Shown in pieces: positions 9,003 through 16,939 of a stretch of 64,000 nucleotides of DNA. Origin of the DNA: an uncultured Bacteriovorax sp. (GTDB lineage Bacteria > Bdellovibrionota > Bacteriovoracia > Bacteriovoracales > Bacteriovoracaceae); contig CAMLKK010000007.1 of NCBI GenBank assembly GCA_946480715.1, positions 58,038-122,037 of the forward strand. Direction: 5' to 3'. A program made the position numbers and the translations under genes. The notes under the pieces are model-generated. The model saw only the letters and a program-made list of their open reading frames with translations. It was not told the DNA's origin and made no database searches. Numbering within the stretch: position 1 is the stretch's first letter; each line of letters opens with the position of its first letter.

Positions 9003-9716
9003 ATGGCTATACTGTTAGCTTCACATTCAATGGTCGGTGATGAAAAAACAGATATTGTTTTTCCTAACAATGAACAGGCAGAAGCTCTCTCCATTAATTG
9101 GAATGAGCTTTCAATCTCCAAAGAATTGGAAGTAAAATTTAAACGATCATTATCCAAAGATGGTTTCATCGCTCTGGCATGTTATCAAAAGAGCCTTCAA
9201 CAGCTACACTCTCCGCTGAACATGCAGAAAGTGGGACTTTATACATCTTTTTTAAACGGTCCATTTCTAGAAGACCTGATTGCAGAAACAGAAAAGAAGA
9301 CATTTCCCGAAGCTTTCAATAATCTTCGGATGAAAAGCCCACCGAAACAGGTTTTTCGTCAGAACTCGGCCGTAAAGGCCACACATATGGCCATGCTCCT
9401 GCAATCGAATGGCCCGCAAATGACTTTTGTATCACCGACAACCGGCTTTATAGATGCTCTTAATGCTGCTGAAATCGATCTACAATTAGGAACAGTTGAT
9501 TTTGCCATTGTCGTCAGTGCTTTTTCGTTTGAAGAAACCCAAATTCCACTTTTCTATAAAGATAAATATCGTCTTGATACATTAAGAGAATCCGGTGTTT
9601 GTTTGATTTTGAGCAAGGGATCCCAACTCAATCAGCATCATTGCGAAGCTAGTACAGATTATAGTTATGGACTTTGCTCCCCATACTTTGCTAAAAAGTT
9701 AATATTCGAATCATGA
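9003..9716 (+). CDS. Ketosynthase-like protein lacking the active-site Cys
   Basis: The product has 237 residues, shorter than a full KS (about 400). The pattern around FVSPTTGFIDALNAAEIDLQLGTVDFAIV aligns with the KS nucleophile region (TACATGxxAI...A...I..G..D..I.G), but the Cys position holds Pro/Thr. The downstream DTLRESGVCLILSK matches the post-nucleophile strand of N-terminal KS domains. It looks like the Ketoacyl-synt_2 type of N-terminal-only KS domain found in aryl-polyene-type clusters. I infer a non-catalytic partner of the 7810-9000 ketosynthase. It is encoded immediately downstream and overlaps the RluA gene by 4 bp (ATGA). Confidence 0.6.
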   Translation: MAILLASHSMVGDEKTDIVFPNNEQAEALSINWNELSISKELEVKFKRSLSKDGFIALACYQKSLQQLHSPLNMQKVGLYTSFLNGPFLEDLIAETEKKTFPEAFNNLRMKSPPKQVFRQNSAVKATHMAMLLQSNGPQMTFVSPTTGFIDALNAAEIDLQLGTVDFAIVVSAFSFEETQIPLFYKDKYRLDTLRESGVCLILSKGSQLNQHHCEASTDYSYGLCSPYFAKKLIFES

Positions 9717-10789
9717 CAATAATTCAGAAAAAATACAAAGACGACGTTTACGAAGTTCATCAAATGGTTGATGAAGAACATCATGGTATGCGCCTAGACC
9801 AATATCTTGCCCTTTACCTGGAATCTTTTTCAAGAGAAGTGATCAAGAGAAAAATTAAAGATAAAGAGATTTTGATCATTGGGCGACCAGGTACACATAA
9901 ACCATCAAGCATTGTTCATCATCGCGATGAAGTGATCATTAAGTTTTTTAAAAGTGAACATGAAGACGAATATTGGCGTGGTGAAAAACTCAATCTCCAA
10001 CTAGAACCTGAGGTCGTTTACGAAGATAACGATTTGCTTGTTATTTCAAAACCTGCTTTCATGTCCACACATCCAGCTGGCAGGCATCTATTTAATTGTG
10101 CGACAGTTTTTTTTGAAAAAAAATATGACAGGACCATTCATTCTCTCCATCGCATTGATCGGGAAACCTCTGGCATATTGATGCTGGGGAAAAATCCAGC
10201 GATGGCAACTGAGATGATGGAACGTTTTGAACAAGACGATGTCAAAAAATGTTATCTTTTCATTGGTCGCATTCAGCCTCACTTCAAACATGAATCGTTT
10301 TTTATTGCGAATGAAAGAATGGGATCTACCGAAGAAGGATTGAAGAGAATTGTCGTAGAATCTTTTCCTGAAAATTCTTCTGAAGGAAAACATGCCCGCA
10401 CTTTTTTTTATATTCTCGAAAAAAATGAAAAATATGTGATTGGGATTGCTTGCCCTCAGACAGGTCGCCAGCACCAAATCCGCGTACATGCTAAAGCTCA
10501 CGGTGTTCCACTCATCGGGGATAAGCTTTATCTGGGATCATATGAAACGTTTCAGCGTTTTAAAGACCACGAAGCTTCTCTTGAAGACCATGACTTTATG
10601 GAACTCCCTCGACATGCTCTTCATGCAATCGCTCTAAAAATTCCTTATAAAAAAGAAAATAAACTCTTCATCACCAAAATCCCTAAAGACCTTGCTGACT
10701 GGATTACTGCGCATACCGATTTTTCATTAAATAAACTTGATGAAAAAATCCAAGCGACAGTTAAAACATATTACGAACGACAAGATTGA
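9713..10789 (+). CDS. RluA-family RNA pseudouridine synthase
   Basis: The product has 358 residues. The N-terminal portion (residues about 15-85, with GMRLDQYLALYLESFSREVIKRKIKDKEILI) is an S4-like RNA-binding domain. The catalytic domain carries the RluA motif LHRIDRETSGILML with the catalytic Asp. It also has YEDNDLLVISKPAFMSTHPAGRH and the TGRQHQIRVHAKAHGVPLIGDKLY block. It isomerises specific uridines in rRNA or tRNA; which site (RluA, RluC or RluD type) cannot be decided. The ATG overlaps the previous stop (ATGA), so it is co-translated with the ketosynthase pair, although no functional link is evident. Confidence 0.88.
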   Translation: MTIIQKKYKDDVYEVHQMVDEEHHGMRLDQYLALYLESFSREVIKRKIKDKEILIIGRPGTHKPSSIVHHRDEVIIKFFKSEHEDEYWRGEKLNLQLEPEVVYEDNDLLVISKPAFMSTHPAGRHLFNCATVFFEKKYDRTIHSLHRIDRETSGILMLGKNPAMATEMMERFEQDDVKKCYLFIGRIQPHFKHESFFIANERMGSTEEGLKRIVVESFPENSSEGKHARTFFYILEKNEKYVIGIACPQTGRQHQIRVHAKAHGVPLIGDKLYLGSYETFQRFKDHEASLEDHDFMELPRHALHAIALKIPYKKENKLFITKIPKDLADWITAHTDFSLNKLDEKIQATVKTYYERQD

Positions 10790-10806
10790 CCAAAAAAGAA
10801 GCTCAC

Positions 10807-12072
10807 TTAATTTTTTAAAAATAGATTATAAGCTTCACGCTGCAAATTCTCTTGATGTTCTGGAGCTGCAATTTTAATGAGCGCTTTTATTCTTTCGCTG
10901 ATTGATTTCCCATAGAGATAGGCCACGCCATGTTCAGTCACGACGTAATGAACGTGTGCTCTTGTTGTGACAACACCAGCTCCAGGTTTTAATTGGCAAA
11001 CAATCTTGCTTAATCCATTTTTCGTTGTTGATGGAAGTGCAATAATTGGTTTTCCACCTTTTGAGAGAGCAGCGCCTCTGATGAAATCCATTTGTCCGCC
11101 GACACCAGAGTAGATTCTCGATCCGATTGAATCTGAACAAACCTGTCCTGTAACATCGACTTCTATAGCGCTATTGATGGCAGTTACTTTAGGGTTTTGG
11201 GCCACGATGTGCGTGTTGTTTGTATAACTGCAATCGAGAAGTAAAACTTCCGGATTATCATCGATAAAGTCATAAACATTTTTTGAACCGATTACAAAAC
11301 TTGAAACGATTTTTCCACGATGACGAACTTTATGTTTCCCGTTGATCGCTCCAGCTGCATGTAAATCAATGAGGCCATCCGAAAACATTTCTGTGTGAAT
11401 TCCAAGATCCTTATGATTTTTTAAACAATCCAGAACGGCATTAGGAATGGCCCCAATCCCCATCTGTAGAGTCGCACCGTCTTCAATCAGACTCGCAATG
11501 TTCTGGCCAATTTTGATTTCTTTATCAGAGAGTTTGGCACGAGCAACGGCATGAATAGGCTCATCAACTTCTACCATGCGATCAATTTTAGAAATATGGA
11601 TTTGTGAATCACCGAATGTGCGAGGCATTTGCTGGTTAACTTGAGCAATGACAATTTTCGCTGTTCTGACTGCAGAAACTGAAATATCCACTGAAGGACC
11701 CAAGCTGCACATTCCATGACGATCAGGAGGTGAAACTTGAATCATCGCTACATCGAGCTGAATAACTCCATTATAAAACAGAAGTGGAATTTCACTCAAA
11801 AAGATTGGAATGTAATGAACAGAGAGATCTTCACTCGCTGCTCGCATATTAGGTCCGTTGAAAAAATTATGAACATTAAAGTTTTCTCTATACTGAGGCT
11901 TAGCATAATCAGCATTTCCCTCGGTATGAATTTGATAAATTTTTACACCCTTTAATTCATGCGCTCGCGCAATCATCGAAGCGATTAGCTGCTGAGGAGC
12001 TGAGACTCCTGAGTGAATGAAGACATTGTCTCCCGACTTGATAATCTCTGTACAATTGGATGCTGTTGTCAT
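10807..12072 (-). CDS. Acetyl-CoA hydrolase/CoA-transferase family protein
   Basis: The product has 421 residues, matching 4-hydroxybutyrate or acetate CoA-transferases of the AcH/CoA-transferase family. Visible motifs are GVSAPQQLI near the N-terminus, QVSPPDRHGMCSLG, GIGAIPNAV, the HTEMFSDG segment with the probable covalent Glu228, and GVGGQMDFIRGA. It would move CoA between acyl-CoA and a free acid such as acetate, or hydrolyse acetyl-CoA; the substrate cannot be read from the sequence. AGAGGT lies 10 bases before the ATG. It is transcribed alone, convergent with the RluA gene and with no clear terminator. Confidence 0.86.
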   Translation of the reverse strand: MTTASNCTEIIKSGDNVFIHSGVSAPQQLIASMIARAHELKGVKIYQIHTEGNADYAKPQYRENFNVHNFFNGPNMRAASEDLSVHYIPIFLSEIPLLFYNGVIQLDVAMIQVSPPDRHGMCSLGPSVDISVSAVRTAKIVIAQVNQQMPRTFGDSQIHISKIDRMVEVDEPIHAVARAKLSDKEIKIGQNIASLIEDGATLQMGIGAIPNAVLDCLKNHKDLGIHTEMFSDGLIDLHAAGAINGKHKVRHRGKIVSSFVIGSKNVYDFIDDNPEVLLLDCSYTNNTHIVAQNPKVTAINSAIEVDVTGQVCSDSIGSRIYSGVGGQMDFIRGAALSKGGKPIIALPSTTKNGLSKIVCQLKPGAGVVTTRAHVHYVVTEHGVAYLYGKSISERIKALIKIAAPEHQENLQREAYNLFLKN

Positions 12073-12177
12073 TGCTTATTTACCTCTAAGAAATAGTAAC
12101 TGGTGAACAATAATTTATCACCGTTCAGTGCAGGAGCACCTATTCAAACTTTGGAAGAAATCTGACTTGCATCATAT

Positions 12178-12894
12178 TTAGAGATTTTTTTTCAGATAAT
12201 TAAGAACGCCAAAAGGACCTGCATTCTCATCGCCAGTGAGAATAGTACTTGGTTTGTATGTCATGCGATCAAGCACCTGAGAGATATTTGAGACACCAAT
12301 GGAATTCTTGAAGGACTTGAACATTGTCTGGTCATTGAGTGAGTCACCGAAAAAGAGGCACTCATTTTCTGCTGTTTTTTCCTTCGCAAGAAAGTGAGTG
12401 ACAGCGAGGTATTTCGAAATTTCTCCGCACCAAAAATTTAAATGCACATTCGATGTTGAGAAGTTAATTTTTTTCTCGCGGAGAAAATCCTCAATGTGAT
12501 GAAAGAGTGTTCCGTCCTGTAAATCATGCAATTCAATCGCACGATCGGTTTTTCTGCCAAAAGAATCTACTGAAAGAGGAATATTAGGAAATTTCTTTTT
12601 GAACTCTCCACAGAAATCAGCAAGTCGCAGAACTTCGGCCTCACTCACCAACAATTCTTCAGTGATAAATTTTCCTCTGCGAGAAACGATTGATCCTCCT
12701 CCCTCAACAATGACATCAGTGAGAAAGGGAAAATGCGTGAGAAGAAAATGGCCCCATGAAAGTGAACGTCCAGTGACAATCACCAGTGGAACTTTTTTGC
12801 GATCAAGATAATCCATGATCTCAAAAAAAACGGGACTCAAACCTTCTTTGTAGGTCAGAGTCCCGTCAAAATCCGAAAAAACAATTTTCGTCAT
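12178..12894 (-). CDS. HAD-superfamily hydrolase, subfamily IIB (Cof/MPGP-like)
   Basis: From ATG 12894 the product is 238 residues. The HAD motifs are complete: KIVFSDFDGTLTY (nucleophile Asp), VIVTGRS, and ECLFFGDSLNDQTMF (motif IV Asp pair). The cap insertion between motifs II and III places it in subfamily IIB with sugar-phosphate and mannosylglycerate-phosphate phosphatases. A longer reading from a TTG at 12930 exists but overlaps the preceding gene, and the HAD domain begins exactly after MTK, so 12894 is preferred. The start lies 10 bases after the barrel-protein stop, so the two may share a transcript. Confidence 0.82.
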   Translation of the reverse strand: MTKIVFSDFDGTLTYKEGLSPVFFEIMDYLDRKKVPLVIVTGRSLSWGHFLLTHFPFLTDVIVEGGGSIVSRRGKFITEELLVSEAEVLRLADFCGEFKKKFPNIPLSVDSFGRKTDRAIELHDLQDGTLFHHIEDFLREKKINFSTSNVHLNFWCGEISKYLAVTHFLAKEKTAENECLFFGDSLNDQTMFKSFKNSIGVSNISQVLDRMTYKPSTILTGDENAGPFGVLNYLKKNL

Positions 12895-12904
12895 AAGTTT
12901 TTTA

Positions 12905-13543
12905 CTATTCGATTGGGTAACCAAAACCAATGAACACGCCCGAGAAGCTGTTCTTCAATCCGATAATCCCTTCAGCACTTGCTGTGATTTTCTTTTCCGT
13001 GCTTAGGTAGTCCCCTGGGATTACACCAGTAATACCAATGTTTGCACTCACAGTAGTTTTATATGAATTTGATCCGCCATCAAGGCTGATCCCGTAAGGA
13101 ATTGAGATGTACGGGAAAGCTTCGTTGTCCCAAAATACAAATCCTTTTGAAAGCGTTGGAGCAATTCCAAGAATGTTTCTTCTTGCACCAAACTCTTTTG
13201 AGTTTTCAATGAAAGCTTTGATTGATGTACGTGGTTGGCTTTCGTAGTCTGGAACGATTTGGTAATCATAGCCTGCGAATAAACGCGCTGAACGTTCACC
13301 ACCAGAAATCCCAAGACCTGCGTCCACAGTCGAATCTTCGTTTAATTTTTGCGTATAACGGGCCTGAAGACCAACGCCTCCACCACTTGAAACAATTCCC
13401 GTTAATTCTGTTGAAAGAACCTTTTTTTCAGCTTCTAAAGGGAATGTTGAAATACCAGTTCCGTAAGCATGAGCAGCAGATGACCCAAGGGCCAATGTAA
13501 GAACAGAGACAGCTAATGCAGAAAATCCATTTAATCTTTTCAT
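12905..13543 (-). CDS. Probable outer-membrane beta-barrel protein
   Basis: The product has 212 residues. A cleavable signal peptide ends at SSAAHA, with cleavage before YGTG. The mature part consists of alternating-polarity strands rich in Gly, Tyr and aromatic ends (VGLQARYTQKL, TVDAGLGISGG, RLFAGYDYQIV, ISIPYGISLDGG, TVSANIGITGVI, GVFIGFGYPIE). This is typical of small outer-membrane barrels. No family can be named. SD AGGAAGG lies before the ATG. It is the first gene of a possible pair with the HAD hydrolase. Confidence 0.65.
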   Translation of the reverse strand: MKRLNGFSALAVSVLTLALGSSAAHAYGTGISTFPLEAEKKVLSTELTGIVSSGGGVGLQARYTQKLNEDSTVDAGLGISGGERSARLFAGYDYQIVPDYESQPRTSIKAFIENSKEFGARRNILGIAPTLSKGFVFWDNEAFPYISIPYGISLDGGSNSYKTTVSANIGITGVIPGDYLSTEKKITASAEGIIGLKNSFSGVFIGFGYPIE

Positions 13544-13705
13544 TTAAACCTTCCTAACTAAGCAATATGTCGTCCCTTTTATTAGACTGCACTATTTTCG
13601 AAGAGTCAAAATCAAAGAGAGTAAAAACTACCTGAAGCATTAAAACACCAAACTTTTCATTGACTATAACCCAGCAACCCCCTATAAATGTGCTTACAAA
13701 AATAT

Positions 13706-13782
13706 GGTGGCTGTAGTTCAGTCGGTAGAGCACTAGATTGTGATTCTAGGTGTCGTGGGTTCGAGCCCCATCAGCCACCCCA
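13706..13782 (+). tRNA. tRNA-His (anticodon GTG)
   Basis: The full cloverleaf can be traced. The acceptor stem is GTGGCTG/CAGCCAC (13707-13713 with 13772-13778). The anticodon stem CTAGA/TCTAG encloses loop TTGTGAT with anticodon GTG at 13740-13742. The T arm contains GGTTCGAGCCC. The hallmark extra G-1 of tRNA-His is present at 13706 opposite C73 at 13779, and CCA is encoded (13780-13782). The gene stands alone and is followed by an intrinsic terminator. Confidence 0.97.
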
Positions 13783-13852
13783 TTCTTCTCTGAAGAATGT
13801 CGACTTCAAAAAAATTCAAATTGAGGACCTTCGCAAGAAGTAATCATAAAAG

Positions 13853-13884
13853 AAGCCCGGGTTAACCCTCCGGGCTTTTTTTTT
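13853..13884 (+). terminator. Intrinsic terminator after tRNA-His
   Basis: Stem AAGCCCGG/CCGGGCTT (13853-13860 with 13870-13877) with a nine-base loop, followed by a run of T to 13884. It lies about 70 bases after the tRNA. Confidence 0.88.
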
Positions 13885-13968
13885 GCCCAAAATTTCCATT
13901 CGGACTAAAATAAAATCATTAAATTCAAGTGTGAGTGTTTTATCTATAGAAATGTTTTAACGACATTA

Positions 13969-15255
13969 ATGATTCTTTTCTCGGCCTGTTTCGTCGTGAT
14001 TGGCTTTCATGCGATTGCGACCACTGATGATTTTTGGCATGCTCACATCATCTTAAATATCAAACCCTCTATACTCGCACCATTTGCATGGACGTATTCC
14101 CATTACCTGAATTGGACTGGAAGAGTTTTCGTCTCTTTTATGCAAGGGGTGTTTGTAACAAAACCTTTAAACACTGACATCATCTCCTCCGTTAATGCTT
14201 TTCTTTTTTTGGGTGCAATCTATTTTTATAACCACAACATCTTAAAAAAAATGGCATCAACATCTTTAGAGAAAAGAGATCTCAATCTTTATTTGTTGTT
14301 GATCGTTTTTTTCAATTGTTATTTTGTTTTAGGTGAATCAATTTTTTGGGTTGCCGCTGTTTATCTGTGGCCATTAATTATTTTTATTCTCTGTTCATAT
14401 TTATTAAATTTTTTAGCAGAAAAGGACTTTTCTCATAAAGAAAAACTTGCCTTACTTCTTTTGTGTTTTCTCTTGGGCAACTCTATCGAACTGTTGTTCG
14501 TCCCTGGACTAATATTGTTGGCCCAAGCAATTAAAAATTCCCGTGAATCTAGAAAATTTCATGGTGCACTTATAGGGGCCTTTTTAATTGGAACTGCTTT
14601 ATTGGTGTGCTCACCGGGGAATTTTAAACATCTTCATGCTGCGGAAAATGACCTGAGTTTTAATATTTTAAATCAGCTTTCAAATGCTAAAATGGTGTTT
14701 GCTAAAACGACATATTTAATGAATTGGAATTTAATTCTTAGTCTGTTCATTGCTATTTTTGTCCCAACACTACAGGGATTTACGAGAGAAACTGCAAAGA
14801 AAAGATTCTTCTATTTTCTGGCCATCGCTATAGGATCTCTAATTCCTTTAATTCCTCTGCATGGTTTTAGCGCTGACAGGACTTATATTTATTTTTGTAT
14901 TTTTCTTAGTTATTCACTTTTTTGGGGCACACAATATCTTAAAATTCATTTAACAAAATTGAGTGTACCTCAAGTTTTTTCAAAAGCTGTTCATTTGTCC
15001 GCATTCGTTCTGGCCATTAGTTTGTTAGTCTTAAATATCTTAGATGCAAAAAAAATTAAAGTTGCCTTCGCCGAACAACAACAATCCATTCTGCAACAAT
15101 CTTCGACATCACAAATCGTGACGATAGCAAAACTTCCACTACCAATGGAGAACCATATTCTTTATTACATGGATATTAGTTCTGACAAAGAAGCATGGGC
15201 GAATCGCGCTCAGAGCAAGTATCATGGAGTAGAATCAATCTCCGCTTCACACTAG
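13969..15255 (+). CDS. Polytopic membrane protein, DUF6056/GT-C-like
   Basis: The product has 428 residues with about ten hydrophobic segments. Early in the protein TTDDFWHA, followed later by YSHYLNWTGRVFVSFMQ, gives the DD...W.GR arrangement of DUF6056-type and other GT-C-like membrane proteins. A lipid-linked sugar transferase or an unknown envelope role is possible. No SD is visible before ATG 13969. The frame is open for about 60 bases upstream, but contains no ATG, GTG or TTG back to an in-frame stop. The first membrane segment begins almost at residue 1. The 5' end may therefore be wrong or disrupted. The last bases overlap the convergent OsmC gene by 4. Confidence 0.6.
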   Translation: MILFSACFVVIGFHAIATTDDFWHAHIILNIKPSILAPFAWTYSHYLNWTGRVFVSFMQGVFVTKPLNTDIISSVNAFLFLGAIYFYNHNILKKMASTSLEKRDLNLYLLLIVFFNCYFVLGESIFWVAAVYLWPLIIFILCSYLLNFLAEKDFSHKEKLALLLLCFLLGNSIELLFVPGLILLAQAIKNSRESRKFHGALIGAFLIGTALLVCSPGNFKHLHAAENDLSFNILNQLSNAKMVFAKTTYLMNWNLILSLFIAIFVPTLQGFTRETAKKRFFYFLAIAIGSLIPLIPLHGFSADRTYIYFCIFLSYSLFWGTQYLKIHLTKLSVPQVFSKAVHLSAFVLAISLLVLNILDAKKIKVAFAEQQQSILQQSSTSQIVTIAKLPLPMENHILYYMDISSDKEAWANRAQSKYHGVESISASH

Positions 15256-15689
15256 TCGGCGAAAAATTCAAAAGTCACTTTGGTTTGAACTGAATTGATG
15301 ATCATGCATTGAGATTTTGTCTTCTCCATTAGAGTAAGCGCACGATCCTTATTCGCACATCCAATGAGCTTAATTTTAATCGCAATACTTTCCATCCATA
15401 AAGTAGTGCGATCGCCTTTTCCCACATTCAAGATTGCTTCACCTTCAATATTTTCAAACTGAAGTTTGGATTTTTCAGCAATGTATTTAAACGTTGCGAG
15501 GTAGCAGTTCATCAAGCTAAGAGCGTAAAGATCTTCAGGTGAATATGTTCCTCCTGGTCCATCGAACTCAGGAGGAATAGTCATTACGATATCATCGCAT
15601 GATTTATTTTTCAGACGATTGATCCACGTTGAAGAAATGCCTGAAGCGCCAAAAGATTCTACTGCAAATGTTTTTGTTGTTATGCTCAT
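15252..15689 (-). CDS. OsmC/Ohr-family protein
   Basis: The product has 145 residues, the normal OsmC length. The two redox-active cysteines of the family are visible in SPEDLYALSLMNCYLATF and in SQCMIINSV. Such proteins reduce organic hydroperoxides in the cytoplasm. SD GAGG precedes the ATG. A single-gene unit, convergent with the membrane protein gene. Ohr and OsmC subtypes cannot be separated by eye. Confidence 0.85.
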   Translation of the reverse strand: MSITTKTFAVESFGASGISSTWINRLKNKSCDDIVMTIPPEFDGPGGTYSPEDLYALSLMNCYLATFKYIAEKSKLQFENIEGEAILNVGKGDRTTLWMESIAIKIKLIGCANKDRALTLMEKTKSQCMIINSVQTKVTFEFFAD

Positions 15690-15768
15690 GCCTCAACTCT
15701 AGGTCGAGATTGAAGCCATTACAATTAGACAGCAGCTAGAATTCCTTTAAGAAACTCTCAATAGTCTA

Positions 15769-16782
15769 CTATTTAAGTGCCGTCGTTTGAAATAATTGAT
15801 TATTCAGTTCTAGAGTTAACTTTCCTTCAGCAAATGAGTAGCTGAATAAATCAGATTCTATTTTATTAATACCAATATCTTTTTGAACGTACCTTAGAAA
15901 TTGAAGAAGCATGTTAGGCATTAAAGCAGAATTAATTCTTTCCGCACTTAACAAATTTGAGAATGGCTGACCGATCATATTGAATTTTTTCGAAGCCCTC
16001 TCATTAAGAGTACCACATTTTTTTGGTTTCATTTCCTCTTCATAGAAAAATAGATCATTGCCACCCAGATACTTGAAGAAATAAGGCACGTCCCCTCTTT
16101 CAAGTTGAACATTCTCTTCATTCAATAAATCGGTATTAGCCTTAGTTCTGTAATCAAGAGTGTGGCGAACAATCACTCGAATGGGATATTTCGCAAAATC
16201 ATTTTTTGCAACTTCTCTAAGGATTTCTTCAGAATGAGTGGCAAGGATTGACGACATCTCCAGCATTCCTTCCAGCACCATTCTCGCTCGCTCACCATTA
16301 AGGAATGGAAGCACTAAAAAATAAAGAGAGTAAGGACGCTCTTCTTCATTCAATGGAAACAATAATGTTTCACTTGGAACTCTGATGACAGCATTAACAA
16401 CTTCAATATCGATTGGAATGAACTGACTACCGTTGTAGATCAGATTCCCTGTGTGGAGATCAAGCAAACCAAAAACCGAACAATAAGCAATCAATCTCCC
16501 GACATCTCTAAAATTGATTTGATCATTAAGGGAGACGGAATCAACCTTAGTTGATGATCCATTTATGGCTAAATTATTTGAATGTATTTGAAGTTTAAAA
16601 TGATCCTGAAAAAAAACGAATTGAGCTGGAGTGAGGGTCTTCTCAAATATTGAGAGCAAGGGAGAATCAGCGCCGAAATAAAAATGTTCCCAATAGACGC
16701 AACGAGGTTTGAAAAAAACATTCTCATGATGATCCAGGGAAACTTGCTTACCAAAATTATGCAGGTCCCCTGTATCCATCAT
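15769..16782 (-). CDS. Minimal LanM-type peptide dehydratase (DUF4135), stand-alone
   Basis: The product has 337 residues, against about 1000 for a LanM enzyme. It begins directly at the first catalytic motif, TGDLHNFGKQV (Asp6, His8). FFKPR follows (Lys25), then DLHTGNL (Asp108, His110, Asn113), PIDIE (Asp125, Glu127) and IRVIVRHTLDY (Arg202, Thr208). These correspond in order to residues described for CylM (D252/H254, K274, D347/H349/N352, D364/E366, R506/T512), with identical spacing for D347-D364 and R506-T512. Kinase and phosphate-elimination residues are thus kept. The LanM N-terminal region and the whole cyclase domain are absent. An in-frame stop at 16804-16806 rules out an upstream extension. 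SD GAGG precedes ATG 16782. It follows a 25-codon ORF by 11 bases. Confidence 0.78.
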   Translation of the reverse strand: MMDTGDLHNFGKQVSLDHHENVFFKPRCVYWEHFYFGADSPLLSIFEKTLTPAQFVFFQDHFKLQIHSNNLAINGSSTKVDSVSLNDQINFRDVGRLIAYCSVFGLLDLHTGNLIYNGSQFIPIDIEVVNAVIRVPSETLLFPLNEEERPYSLYFLVLPFLNGERARMVLEGMLEMSSILATHSEEILREVAKNDFAKYPIRVIVRHTLDYRTKANTDLLNEENVQLERGDVPYFFKYLGGNDLFFYEEEMKPKKCGTLNERASKKFNMIGQPFSNLLSAERINSALMPNMLLQFLRYVQKDIGINKIESDLFSYSFAEGKLTLELNNQLFQTTALK

Positions 16783-16793
16783 GAGAAATCCTC

Positions 16794-16871
16794 TTAGTTG
16801 CGGCTAGAAACTGCGCCTTCTACTGCAACTTCATTTTCAATAACGTCTAGATCGATAATTGTTACACTCAT
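16794..16871 (-). CDS. 25-residue peptide, candidate RiPP precursor
   Basis: A 25-codon ORF begins with ATG 16871 after a strong SD (AGGGGGAG, five bases upstream). The peptide starts MSVTIID, has an acidic Val/Glu-rich middle, and ends GAVSSRN. It contains Ser2, Thr4 and a Ser-Ser pair near the C-terminus but no Cys. The stop is followed after 11 bases by the dehydratase start, with its own SD in between. The acidic middle followed by Gly-Ala loosely recalls the end of class II lanthipeptide leaders. Lack of Cys rules out lanthionine rings, so dehydrated residues would be the only expected change. It could instead be a leader peptide controlling the dehydratase. Confidence 0.6.
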   Translation of the reverse strand: MSVTIIDLDVIENEVAVEGAVSSRN

Positions 16872-16882
16872 GGCTCCCCCTA

Positions 16883-16939
16883 TTTGAATTCGTGGTAAAC
16901 TAAATAACACATAATTTAATGGATACAACGAATTTCAAA
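16883..16939. promoter_or_regulatory. Inverted repeat spanning the divergent promoter region
   Basis: TTTGAATTCGT (16883-16893) and ACGAATTTCAAA (16928-16939) are inverted copies differing by one inserted base. They flank the AT-rich centre of the 67-bp space between the peptide gene and the MFS gene. The right arm reaches the MFS start codon and takes the place of an SD. A shared operator for both directions is inferred. Confidence 0.5.

Noticed and set aside
10088..10501. 137-codon minus-strand frame inside the RluA gene
   Set aside because: It lies opposite conserved RluA catalytic motifs and has no recognisable features.
12895..12930. TTG-started extension of the HAD hydrolase
   Set aside because: It overlaps the upstream gene and adds residues outside the HAD fold.
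15769..16782. Frameshifted full-length LanM
   Set aside because: There is no room upstream (67 bp to a divergent gene after the peptide), and no cyclase-like frame follows; downstream is OsmC.
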